From positions 1 to 48,277 of the forward strand of contig CALGOB010000131.1 of the NCBI GenBank assembly GCA_937958005.1: 48,277 nt of DNA, written 5' to 3'. Shown one piece after another: positions 16,072 to 23,365 of the stretch (position 1 is its first letter; each line of letters begins with the position of its first letter). The translations under genes were made by a program, and so were the position numbers. Under the pieces are notes generated by a model. It saw only the letters and a program-made list of their open reading frames with translations, was not told where the DNA came from and made no database searches. The stretch is from an uncultured Cyclobacteriaceae bacterium (GTDB lineage Bacteria > Bacteroidota > Bacteroidia > Cytophagales > Cyclobacteriaceae).

Positions 16072-16913
16072 AGGTACTCGTTCTTTCCATATCGTTATTA
16101 TTGTTACTGTTTATCATTAGCTGTGAAAACGTCATTTCTGATCTTGGTGTAGAAGAAAACCTAGTGGTAATAGATGGGTGGGTTTATGATACAGAGGGGC
16201 CTCATGAAATAAGACTTTCTAGATCAGTAGCTTTTGAAAGTGAAACTAATTTCACCCCTCTTAATAATGCAGTAATTATCATAAGAGATGACCAATCTAA
16301 CATAGAAACTTTATCTCAAGTTGCTCCAGGAGTATACCATACCAAAACTGATTTTGAAGGTAGAATAGGCTTTTCATACCAAGTAGAGGTTACTTTAAGT
16401 AATGGAGAAACTTACATTTCTGATTTTGCTAACTTAAGACCCGTTGCAGAAATACAACGACTTATAATTGAGGAGAGTAGTTTTTTCATTCAGGATCAAG
16501 GAATAGATGAGGTGTTCTTCTATTTTCCTGTGGCTTTTGTCCAAGAGCCTATTGAAATGGGGAATTTTTACCGATGGCGTGTTGCAAAGAACCATGTTTT
16601 CTTTAATGAGCCTGAGGATATCCTTTTGCAAACTGATAGGTTTATCAACGGGAATTTTTTCAGAAATGAATTAACAGATTATCGTTATATGCAAAATGAT
16701 ACGGCAACTGTTAGACTTGAATCATTGACTGTTGAATCATACAATTTCTTGCGCTTTCTTAGAAGACAAACTACGAGCCTCGGTTCTCCATCAGGAACTA
16801 ATCCCGGAATATTGAAAGGGAATATTCGCAATAAAAGTAATGATAACGAAGTTGTTCTTGGTTATTTTGGTGCTTCTGCAGTATCAGAAGCAACAGAAGT
16901 GGTTTTTAATTAA
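16068..16913 (+). CDS. DUF4249 lipoprotein
   Basis: A 281-residue outer-membrane lipoprotein with a signal MKVLVLSISLLLLLFIISC (lipobox IISC, Cys19). The fold is beta-rich, and the family pattern is clear: LVVIDGWVYDTEGPHEIRLS, a repeated variable stretch, GVYHTKTDFEGRIGFSYQVE, and a Tyr/Phe-rich C half that includes SPSGTNPGILKGNIRNKSND and VLGYFGASAVSEATEVV. DUF4249 proteins are the usual partner of TonB receptors of this kind, probably as a surface ligand-binding lid analogous to SusD. The start is TTG at 16068 within the TTGA overlap of the receptor stop. The TAA two codons upstream in frame and the intact signal peptide leave no better start. Confidence 0.88.
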   Translation: MKVLVLSISLLLLLFIISCENVISDLGVEENLVVIDGWVYDTEGPHEIRLSRSVAFESETNFTPLNNAVIIIRDDQSNIETLSQVAPGVYHTKTDFEGRIGFSYQVEVTLSNGETYISDFANLRPVAEIQRLIIEESSFFIQDQGIDEVFFYFPVAFVQEPIEMGNFYRWRVAKNHVFFNEPEDILLQTDRFINGNFFRNELTDYRYMQNDTATVRLESLTVESYNFLRFLRRQTTSLGSPSGTNPGILKGNIRNKSNDNEVVLGYFGASAVSEATEVVFN

Positions 16914-16943
16914 AAAAATCAAAATTCCTTTATTCTTTTTTTA

Positions 16944-16970
16944 GGGGGTATCTGTATTTCTTTTGACTTA
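16944..16970 (+). promoter_or_regulatory. Candidate ECF promoter GGGGGTA-N13-TGACTTA
   Basis: GGGGGTA at 16944-16950 and TGACTTA at 16964-16970, 13 bases apart and preceded by a T-run, end 18 bp before the ATG of the 28-residue peptide gene. The same pair occurs between the sigma and anti-sigma genes at 11842-11869. Inference: both are recognised by the ECF sigma factor encoded at 11241. Confidence 0.5.
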
Positions 16971-16988
16971 TAAGAAAGCAATGACATA

Positions 16989-17075
16989 ATGAAAAAAATT
17001 CTTGCCTTATTAGTTACAATAATCTTAGCATTTCTAGGATTTAATCTTATAAAATCAAAGAGAAAAAATGCATGA
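16989..17075 (+). CDS. 28-residue single-helix membrane peptide
   Basis: A very short frame: MKKILALLVTIILAFLGFNL followed by the basic tail IKSKRKNA. It has a Lys start, one strong hydrophobic helix and a positively charged C-terminal end, as expected for an inner-membrane micropeptide. Its end overlaps the start of the next gene by 8 bp (17068-17075), which suggests translational coupling. It lies 75 bp after the DUF4249 stop and 18 bp after the candidate ECF promoter, so it may belong to the sigma regulon. No homologue is recognised. The overlap and composition support coding, but length makes this uncertain. Confidence 0.55.
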   Translation: MKKILALLVTIILAFLGFNLIKSKRKNA

Positions 17076-17277
17076 TCAAGAGGTAAGTCAAAACAACACG
17101 GAAATGGATTATTTTAAAAATAAATTATCTGAGGGCCTTATGAAATTAGTCTCTACTAAAGAAGTAAAGCACTTTAATGGAGTGAGGGATAGCTTTTTAC
17201 TCCATTCAGATTCTAGAAAGCACTATTTAAGGCAATTTAATGAAGCTCTCGTTAAAGAGATTTCTTATATTGGATAG
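17068..17277 (+). CDS. Small hypothetical protein (69 aa) after the signalling operon
   Basis: A 69-residue soluble, mainly helical and charged protein (MHDQEVSQNNTEMDYFKNKL, LMKLVSTKEVKHFNGVRDSF). No signal peptide, membrane helix or known motif is seen. It overlaps the 28-residue membrane peptide gene by 8 bp and is followed 35 bp later by a strong terminator, so the two form a compact terminal unit of the FecI-type locus. The ATG at 17068 is the only reasonable start. Function unknown; a membrane-tethered partner or regulator is only a guess from the overlap. Confidence 0.65.
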   Translation: MHDQEVSQNNTEMDYFKNKLSEGLMKLVSTKEVKHFNGVRDSFLLHSDSRKHYLRQFNEALVKEISYIG

Positions 17278-17311
17278 GTAGTTTATACAACAACAGAAAT
17301 TTTACTACTAG

Positions 17312-17339
17312 AAACCCTGATTATTCAGGGTTTTTTATT
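17312..17339 (+). terminator. Rho-independent terminator
   Basis: AAACCCTGA-TTAT-TCAGGGTTT (17312-17333), a perfect 9-bp stem with a 4-base loop followed by six T. It ends the transcript of the FecI-type locus and its two tiny genes. Confidence 0.9.
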
Positions 17340-17370
17340 TGGCAAATTCAGAAGATTTCTCAAGTTTCAA

Positions 17371-17451
17371 AATGAACTAACCCAGACTCAGTCCGTAAAG
17401 AAACTTCAGCGCTTGCGGAAGAGTCAGGATGCCCGACCAGAGGAATTAATA
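17371..17451 (+). repeat. Dispersed ~105-bp repeat, copy 3 (short)
   Basis: Starts AATGAACTAACCCAGACTCA and ends GATGCCCGACCAGAGGAATTAAT. It has the family ends but a different middle (hairpin around CAGCGCTTGCGG), and lacks the final ATCCCTTAGGGATTAA. It lies about 30 bp after the terminator and has the same orientation as the other copies. Confidence 0.75.
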
Positions 17452-17456
17452 AGCAA

Positions 17457-17545
17457 GTCTTTCAAAACTGTTCCGGGTCCGTAGACGGAGACCTTCTATG
17501 CGTACTTTTTAAAATCGAGCTCAGGTTTCTACCTTCTTTTTTGAG
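17457..17545 (+). repeat. Second dispersed repeat family, copy 1
   Basis: Begins TCTTTCAAAACTG and continues through TACTTTTTAAAATCGAGCTC to a TTCTTTTTTGAG end. A diverged copy with a ~12-base internal deletion lies at 27500-27571 in the same orientation (TCTTTCAAGACTG ... TACTTTTTAAAATTGAGCTC ... TTCTTTTTTGTG). It directly precedes the helicase gene, so it may hold that gene's upstream region. Confidence 0.5.
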
Positions 17546-17582
17546 ACTAATAGTATCTTTGCTAGTATTTTAACAAGCACAT

Positions 17583-18818
17583 ATGAAGTTCTCGGACTAC
17601 CGAATCTCCCCAGACATTAAACAGAATCTTGAAAAATTAGGCTTTAAAAAGCCTACGGACATTCAATATAAATCCATACCTCCTATTTTAAATGGTGAAG
17701 ATGTTTTAGCAATTGCACAAACTGGCACAGGCAAAACGGCTTCGTTCGCTATTCCTGTAATACACTTATTACAAGGACGAAAAAGAAATGACAGACCTTC
17801 TGGTGTCAGGTGTCTTATCATGGTACCTACCAGAGAATTAGCAATGCAGATTAATGAGGCTATCCGTACAATAGGCAAAGGGACTAATGTGAAGACTTGT
17901 GCCATCGTTGGAGGTGTTGCTCAAGATCCTCAAATTGCGCAATTAGAAAAAGGAACTGATATTGTAGTAGCTACACCTGGTCGGTTATTTGATTTAATTT
18001 CTCAGGGTTATTTAAATTTGGACCGAGTAGAAGTATTAATTTTAGATGAGGCTGATCACATGTTAGACCTTGGTTTTATCAATGACATAAAAGGGGTAAT
18101 TACTAAAATACCAAAACAAAGGCAGACCTTGTTCTTCTCAGCTACCATTGATGAGCGTATCAAAAAATTAGCGTATTCCATTGTTAGAAAAGCAATTAGA
18201 ATACAAATTTCTCCTAAAAACCCAGTAGCTAAAAACATTACACACTCAGTTGCCTTCATTGAAATGGATGACAAGCGTTTTTTTCTTGAGCGCTTGATTA
18301 AAGAGAATGAAGATCAAAAAATATTGGTTTTTGTAAGAACACAGGTAAGAGCAGAAAGAGTTGCTAAAGCCATGGAGCGCGTTCAGATTAAAGCAGTAAC
18401 CATACATGGGGGAAAAGATCAAAAAGATCGATTAAAAGTGATGGAATCTTTTAAAAATAACCATGTGAAAGTTTTGATTGCCACAGATGTTAGTGCTAGA
18501 GGAATAGATGTACCCGGAGTGAACCAAGTGGTTAATTATGATATTCCCGAGCAAACCGAAAATTATGTACACCGTGTAGGTAGAACCGGAAGGGGCACTC
18601 AAAAAGGCTTGGCAATAGCATTCTGTAGTGAAGAAGAAAAACCTCTTTTAACGGATATAGAAGATTATATCGGTCAAAAAATCACTGTACAAAAAATAAA
18701 TCAAGAAGATTACAATCATACATTAGATTACAGTGAAGAACACCCTCATGATTGGAAATCACTTTTGAAGGAAGCGGAGACTCCTAAGCCAAAAAAGAAA
18801 CATAAAAAGCGAAAGTAA
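17583..18818 (+). CDS. DEAD-box ATP-dependent RNA helicase (RhlE-like)
   Basis: A 411-residue RNA helicase that unwinds RNA duplexes using ATP, in ribosome assembly or RNA decay. All motifs are present: Q motif (GFKKPTDIQYKSIPPIL), I (AQTGTGKT), Ia (PTRELAMQ), GG, Ib (TPGR), II (DEAD in LILDEADHMLDLGF), III (SAT), IV (ILVFVRT), V (ATDVSARGIDVPGV) and VI (HRVGRTGRG). A short C-terminal extension ends in a basic tail, KPKKKHKKRK, that likely binds RNA. The tail and overall length resemble RhlE-type enzymes of Bacteroidota. It is a single-gene unit; DUF3667 follows 71 bp later on the same strand. Confidence 0.96.
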   Translation: MKFSDYRISPDIKQNLEKLGFKKPTDIQYKSIPPILNGEDVLAIAQTGTGKTASFAIPVIHLLQGRKRNDRPSGVRCLIMVPTRELAMQINEAIRTIGKGTNVKTCAIVGGVAQDPQIAQLEKGTDIVVATPGRLFDLISQGYLNLDRVEVLILDEADHMLDLGFINDIKGVITKIPKQRQTLFFSATIDERIKKLAYSIVRKAIRIQISPKNPVAKNITHSVAFIEMDDKRFFLERLIKENEDQKILVFVRTQVRAERVAKAMERVQIKAVTIHGGKDQKDRLKVMESFKNNHVKVLIATDVSARGIDVPGVNQVVNYDIPEQTENYVHRVGRTGRGTQKGLAIAFCSEEEKPLLTDIEDYIGQKITVQKINQEDYNHTLDYSEEHPHDWKSLLKEAETPKPKKKHKKRK

Positions 18819-18889
18819 TTTCACCTTAAAATAGTCCTATTAATATTTTATCCACAATTCCTTGATACTTTGTTATTTTTCCATTTAGA

Positions 18890-19684
18890 ATGAAAACAGA
18901 CCCAATTACAGATAGGCCTATAGTGAAATGTAAAAACTGCGGAAATATTTTCCAAGGTAAGTACTGCAATAATTGTGGACAAAACGCAGATGTCAAACGG
19001 TTTACCATGAAGTATTTGATGAAGGAATCCTTCATTTCTTCATTGGACATAGAAAATGGCTTTTTCTCTACTATAAAAACATTGACCTTATACCCAGGGA
19101 AATCTTTAAATAATTACTTAGCAGGTAAACGGCTTAGTTTAACCGTCCCAATGCGCTATTTATTAGTAATGGCAGCCATTGCTGCTATTGTTTCTATTAG
19201 GTTCAAGGTATTTGTTGGGTATGCCAACGAAGCTCCTTTTGAAGCCCTTAAATTCATCGATCAAGACTTTTGGGATTATGCTTCTGAGTTTTTAACTATA
19301 CACAATGCAGGAGCCATCCCTATTTTTGCTTTGTTCTCATACTTTTTCTTTAAACCTACAGGACATCACTATGCAGAGAATTTAGTACTCAATATTTATA
19401 TTACTGCACACCAATTATTTTTGTTCCTATTATTCTTTCCGATTATAGAGTTATTTTTAGAACAAAGAGTTGTGATACTCAATGTTTATGCTGCTGTAAC
19501 AGTATTATATAATTTCTGGGTCTACATGACTTTTTTTAAGCTTAAGAACTTTACTGGGTTTCTTCTTACTGTTTCCACATTAGCTGTTTCTTACACTGCA
19601 CAATTATTTTTCAATTATTACGGAATTTTCAAATTACTAAAATTATTTGATCTCATTCCTCACTTAAAGAGTATTGATTTCTAG
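18890..19684 (+). CDS. DUF3667 membrane protein with zinc ribbon
   Basis: A 264-residue protein beginning with a short zinc-ribbon-like motif, CKNCGNIFQGKYCNNCGQ (two CxxC pairs at about 15-32), which is the DUF3667 hallmark. Then come an amphipathic stretch (TLTLYPGKSLNNYLAGKR) and about five TM helices (MRYLLVMAAIAAIVSI; AIPIFALFSYFFF; LFLFLLFFPIIELFL; AVTVLYNFWVYMTFF; LLTVSTLAVSYTAQLFF). The role of the family is unknown; it is common in Bacteroidota. The ATG at 18890 is preceded by an AT-rich spacer after the helicase. It runs convergent to the TPR gene, whose stop is 11 bp away. Confidence 0.85.
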   Translation: MKTDPITDRPIVKCKNCGNIFQGKYCNNCGQNADVKRFTMKYLMKESFISSLDIENGFFSTIKTLTLYPGKSLNNYLAGKRLSLTVPMRYLLVMAAIAAIVSIRFKVFVGYANEAPFEALKFIDQDFWDYASEFLTIHNAGAIPIFALFSYFFFKPTGHHYAENLVLNIYITAHQLFLFLLFFPIIELFLEQRVVILNVYAAVTVLYNFWVYMTFFKLKNFTGFLLTVSTLAVSYTAQLFFNYYGIFKLLKLFDLIPHLKSIDF

Positions 19685-19695
19685 CAAAATATAAT

Positions 19696-20892
19696 TTATG
19701 GATTATTACAGTACTTGTTTCTAATTGATCCAATTCCAGTTTTGCCATATTTTTCCGCATTTTTAATACTTAAACAAGCTTCATCATACTTTTTTAGGTT
19801 TAAATAACTAATTCCCAAATTATAATGAATATCTGCATCATCAGGGACATAAGATAAATAAAGCCTGTAAGAAGCTACTGCTTCCTGATAAGCTTTTTGT
19901 TTTATTTTTACATTACCAATTCGATAGTAGTTGACAATCATGTGACTGTCTTTTTTTAGAGAGGTACTATAATCAGCTATCGCCAACTCATATTTTCTCA
20001 ATTTCTCATATACCAACCCTCTATTACTATAATAGTCGCTTACTCCTGGCCCTATCTTGATGGCCTTATGATAATAAGTAAGTGCAGATTCGTAATCTTC
20101 TTCTAAATAATAGTCATGGGCCTTTTTAGCCAAACTATAATGAAAATCCTCATTTTCTAAAAATGCAGCAGAAGGCTCATAGGTTGGGTCTATTAATTGT
20201 AATTGATAAGCTGCTGATGAATGTTTTGGGTCAACCCTTAATGCATTTTCATACGCTAATTTTGCACTATCCCCCTTCACCAGTCCTTCATATGTTAAGC
20301 CTAAAAGCACATAATAATCAGGGCTTTTATCTTGATCTAATAATTCATTAAGAATCTTCTTAGCTTTATGGTACTCTCCCATGCCTTTAAAAACCAAAGA
20401 CTTCAGGTACAAAATATCGTTCTTTAGGCTTTCTATTGTAGTAACTTCAGTGATTTGACCATCTCCTCCAGGATTAGGGCCAAATACGCTACTTTTAAAT
20501 AATACTGCTTGTGTTTCATGACTCCCCTTATATCTATCAATGGCTTTGAGGCCTTCTAATGCAGCTTCATAGTTTTTTCTTTGATAATAAAGCAAGCTTT
20601 TAGATAGGTAAGCTTCGAGATAACCTTTGTCCTTAAAAACTATTTTCTCATAATCAGCAATCGCCTTTACTGTTTCTCCTTGTAATTCATGCAAATTGGC
20701 CCTGAGGAATATAGCATCAAGATACCATTCGTTTAATTGCAAAGCACTATCAATATATTGTTTAGAGAGTTTTAATAATCCATTATTAAATGCATTGAAT
20801 CCACTATTGTAATATCTTTTTGCTTCTTCCTTTTGTCCAAATGCGTTTATTTGGACACATAAATAGATAAATAATATAGCTAAGTATTTCAT
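19696..20892 (-). CDS. Secreted TPR-repeat protein
   Basis: A 398-residue exported protein made of tetratricopeptide repeats. A signal peptide (MKYLAILFIYLCVQINAFGQ) is followed by about nine helical pairs with TPR spacing, such as AIADYEKIVFKDKGYLEAYL, ALTYYHKAIKIGPGVSDYYS, NRGLVYEKLRKYELAIADYS and HYNLGISYLNLKKYDEACLS. TPR arrays mediate protein contacts, here in the periplasm or at the outer membrane. The frame opens at a GTG two codons upstream; the ATG at 20892 is preferred because it starts the signal peptide. It is a single gene with no clear partner. Confidence 0.88.
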   Translation of the reverse strand: MKYLAILFIYLCVQINAFGQKEEAKRYYNSGFNAFNNGLLKLSKQYIDSALQLNEWYLDAIFLRANLHELQGETVKAIADYEKIVFKDKGYLEAYLSKSLLYYQRKNYEAALEGLKAIDRYKGSHETQAVLFKSSVFGPNPGGDGQITEVTTIESLKNDILYLKSLVFKGMGEYHKAKKILNELLDQDKSPDYYVLLGLTYEGLVKGDSAKLAYENALRVDPKHSSAAYQLQLIDPTYEPSAAFLENEDFHYSLAKKAHDYYLEEDYESALTYYHKAIKIGPGVSDYYSNRGLVYEKLRKYELAIADYSTSLKKDSHMIVNYYRIGNVKIKQKAYQEAVASYRLYLSYVPDDADIHYNLGISYLNLKKYDEACLSIKNAEKYGKTGIGSIRNKYCNNP

Positions 20893-20925
20893 AAACACTC
20901 CTATTGAATTTACATGACCTCATAA

Positions 20926-20942
20926 GTTATACCAATTTAGAT
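20926..20942. repeat. 17-bp dispersed motif, copy 2
   Basis: Exact second copy of GTTATACCAATTTAGAT (first at 12902-12918). It lies in the 292-bp gap 20893-21184, in which nothing else convincing was seen; the short plus-strand frame there looks accidental. Confidence 0.5.
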
Positions 20943-21184
20943 ATAAACACCGTTTATCTTCCTGTTAATTTTTCATTGCAGTGCGTTAAAAAGCCTCCTT
21001 CTAGCACCGATAGAAATTCATTCTTTAATCAAGGTGGCCTCATCTTGGCAGCTCCATCTTCTTCAATAAAAAATTACCTACAAAATCTAATATGCTCTTT
21101 ATACCTAAATTGCTATTAGTATTTTTTTTAACAGCAGATGTCTAACAAATGGTATTTCAATTGCACACTTTTAACAATAGCAAG

Positions 21185-22240
21185 CTAATCAATTAAAAAA
21201 GGCAGTTTACTCATTTGTTTACTTGCTTCTTTCCCATTACTACTGATCAGAGATTGCTGTCCTGGTAACCAGCTTGCAAATTCTTTCATCTGATTATAAA
21301 CCCCATTAAATTCAAAGATAAAATTTCGGGAGTCGTGGCGCAACCCTATGTAATTGGCAATTTTAGGCCCTAATAAAAAAGCCATATAAATAGGCAAAAT
21401 ACTCGATATTTTCTCAATTCCTTCCTGTTTCCTCATAAAAGCTAATAGACTATTAGTCAAAATACTACCTTCTTCAGAAGCTCTAAATTGATACTTCTCT
21501 ATCACAGATGCTAATTGGCTAGCAGTCTTCATATCGGGTGCTATCAACTGATCTGACAGCCCTATAAGAGAAGAAATCACGTTCCATCTATGTAAATAAC
21601 TATTTGCCTTCTTATCTGAAATGTTTATTCCTATATTTCTAATGGCTCTGATGGCTATCAAAGAGAAAGAAAGGTTAGTTCCTGCCTGATCCAATTGATT
21701 TACTGGAAACCCATGAACAGTGCTATTCCATTGTTCTTTAGTCAATAGTTTTTGCCTAATAAATTCATGAATAAACCGTACTTTTATACAGGCTAAAAAC
21801 CCTTTACCATGGCCTTCAAATGCTTGGGGGGAACAGACATCAAGTACAAACCCCCCCGTTTCCATAAGTCTTTGTTCTATATTTTCAGTAATTCGTTTTG
21901 ATTGAATGAGTACTTTCGCTCCGTCTGCGCCTCCATAGCAATAGGGAAGTGACACTAGGCCAAGCATCATCATGAGGTCAAACATCTTCTCCTGAAAAAA
22001 ATCTTCAGACTGGTTTAATTGCTCATAATTTACCCAAATGGGTAGTTGACCAGCATAGTTAGCTAACGATTGAAATTTTGGTTTTTCCAGCAACTCCAAC
22101 AGTGCTTGATTATCTTTAAGCGTCCAAAAAACACTTAGGTCTTGATGATTAAATTTTGATACTGCCTGACTAAAACCCGCATCACCAATTGATCTGTAAT
22201 TCTCTAATTCATTTTTCGTAGGAAGTATTATCATAGGCAT
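21185..22240 (-). CDS. Oxygenase MpaB family / latex-clearing-protein-like
   Basis: A 351-residue helical protein of the MpaB/rubber-oxygenase (DUF2236) family, b-type haem oxygenases. The family core is visible: TGGFVLDVC, then KVRFIHEFIRQKLL, whose His corresponds to the conserved haem-region His, the signature FPVNQLDQAGTNLSFSLIAI, and LHRWNVISSLIGLSDQ. A Lys/Arg/Glu set (SKRITENIEQRLMETGG) sits where Lcp has its catalytic residues. The longer frame starts at a GTG (22255); ATG at 22240 or 22234 is more likely. It lies 29 bp after the 22270-23085 gene on the same strand, so they are probably co-transcribed. Substrate unknown; polyisoprenoid or fatty compounds are possible. Confidence 0.82.
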   Translation of the reverse strand: MPMIILPTKNELENYRSIGDAGFSQAVSKFNHQDLSVFWTLKDNQALLELLEKPKFQSLANYAGQLPIWVNYEQLNQSEDFFQEKMFDLMMMLGLVSLPYCYGGADGAKVLIQSKRITENIEQRLMETGGFVLDVCSPQAFEGHGKGFLACIKVRFIHEFIRQKLLTKEQWNSTVHGFPVNQLDQAGTNLSFSLIAIRAIRNIGINISDKKANSYLHRWNVISSLIGLSDQLIAPDMKTASQLASVIEKYQFRASEEGSILTNSLLAFMRKQEGIEKISSILPIYMAFLLGPKIANYIGLRHDSRNFIFEFNGVYNQMKEFASWLPGQQSLISSNGKEASKQMSKLPFLID

Positions 22241-22269
22241 ATGATAATAACACACTTAGAGGGGAAAGG

Positions 22270-23085
22270 TTATCCTAAATTGTGAATTTGCATAGCACCT
22301 GCTTTATTCAAGTGCTCAAATGTTCCATTTTGATATTTAAAAAATCGAATCGCCATAATTAAAAACACCCCTGTATTTTCATCCAATGGTTTCCCGTTGT
22401 TCAAAGATATATGAGTTGTAATAGGCTCTGTAGATATTTTTAAGATGGGCAGCATGTTACTTTCAAAAGATCCTGACTTACCATGATCATCTTCACATGA
22501 TGGATAATAGCAGTTATCAATATCTGAAAACTGATAATCAGACAAAGAAACTAAGCTTGCATTAATTTTAAAATTAGTAGCCCCTTCAGGGTAAAGGAAT
22601 GTCTTCTCAGGAATAAAAGCAGGGAAATGTAGTATTACTTTTCCTTTTTGTTCACTTTTTTTCACGAAAAACTTGGTATCAAACACACTGGTATAGGGTC
22701 TCTCTGGGTTAAATTCAAACCCATTCAATAAATGTCCGTGCTTACTAACTACCAATGGTCTAGTACCTGTTTTTCCTTCTTCCAGTTTTGCTAGATTCCT
22801 AAATTGAGCCGTTAACTTACCAGACACATATGTTTCACAAATAGAAGACATATCAGTAGTTAAACTATTTCTAAGAGTCTTAGCGAGCATAGAAGCAACT
22901 CCAAATTCTTTCTGGTTATTTCTCAATTCTTTATAAGAATCGGCATTTTTAACCTGATCAGCAGAAGGGCCTCCTTTACGAGCAATGATTGCTTTATCAA
23001 CTCCTTTTATGCGGTAAACCCTATATCCAAAAGGACGTTTAATTACGTCTTGCTCTAGTTCAACTTTTTGTTGTGCTACTCCCAT
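22270..23085 (-). CDS. Conserved-looking hypothetical protein (271 aa)
   Basis: Unrecognised by function. A 271-residue soluble protein without signal peptide. The N terminus (RPFGYRVYRIKGVDKAIIAR then KGGPS, and ELRNNQKEFGVASMLAKTLR) has a pattern that I associate with unannotated Bacteroidota proteins of similar size. The central and C-terminal parts look beta-rich (FKINASLVSLSDYQFSDIDN, ISLNNGKPLDENTGVFLIMA). Cys-containing NCYYPSCEDDHGKSGSF could bind metal. The ATG at 23085 is the first start. It is followed 29 bp later by the MpaB-like oxygenase gene, so the two may work together, but no shared function can be shown. Confidence 0.7.
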   Translation of the reverse strand: MGVAQQKVELEQDVIKRPFGYRVYRIKGVDKAIIARKGGPSADQVKNADSYKELRNNQKEFGVASMLAKTLRNSLTTDMSSICETYVSGKLTAQFRNLAKLEEGKTGTRPLVVSKHGHLLNGFEFNPERPYTSVFDTKFFVKKSEQKGKVILHFPAFIPEKTFLYPEGATNFKINASLVSLSDYQFSDIDNCYYPSCEDDHGKSGSFESNMLPILKISTEPITTHISLNNGKPLDENTGVFLIMAIRFFKYQNGTFEHLNKAGAMQIHNLG

Positions 23086-23301
23086 TAACTCGCTGAATTT
23101 TAATGATTTAAATACCTGTGCTTAAATATATAAAAAAAGTAATTATTATAAAAGTCTAATAAAGAAAAGATTATCATATTTATTAAAAATACAATGTATA
23201 TCTCATGATAATAAAAAAATGAGTAAAATACCCCTCAAAACAAGCTAATTGTTACAATTCACCTTTTTTTTAAAAAAATATCAATCCTATGTTAGGTAAG
23301 A

Positions 23302-23329
23302 TTGTCTCATCATTGTTATTTTAGCTTTA
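23302..23329 (+). promoter_or_regulatory. Possible Bacteroidota promoter for the SulP gene
   Basis: TTG (23302-23304), 17 bases, then TAGCTTTA (23322-23329), which resembles the Bacteroidota TTG/TAnnTTTG pattern with a slightly short spacer, 36 bp before the ATG. Weak evidence. The rest of the divergent gap 23086-23365 is AT-rich with nothing else seen. Confidence 0.3.
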
Positions 23330-23365
23330 TTCCTTAGCATCAAATTGTTATTTTAAATATTATTC

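Noticed and set aside
20904-21119. 71-codon plus-strand frame
   Set aside because: It has a weak start, contains a dispersed 17-bp motif and has no protein-like pattern; judged accidental.
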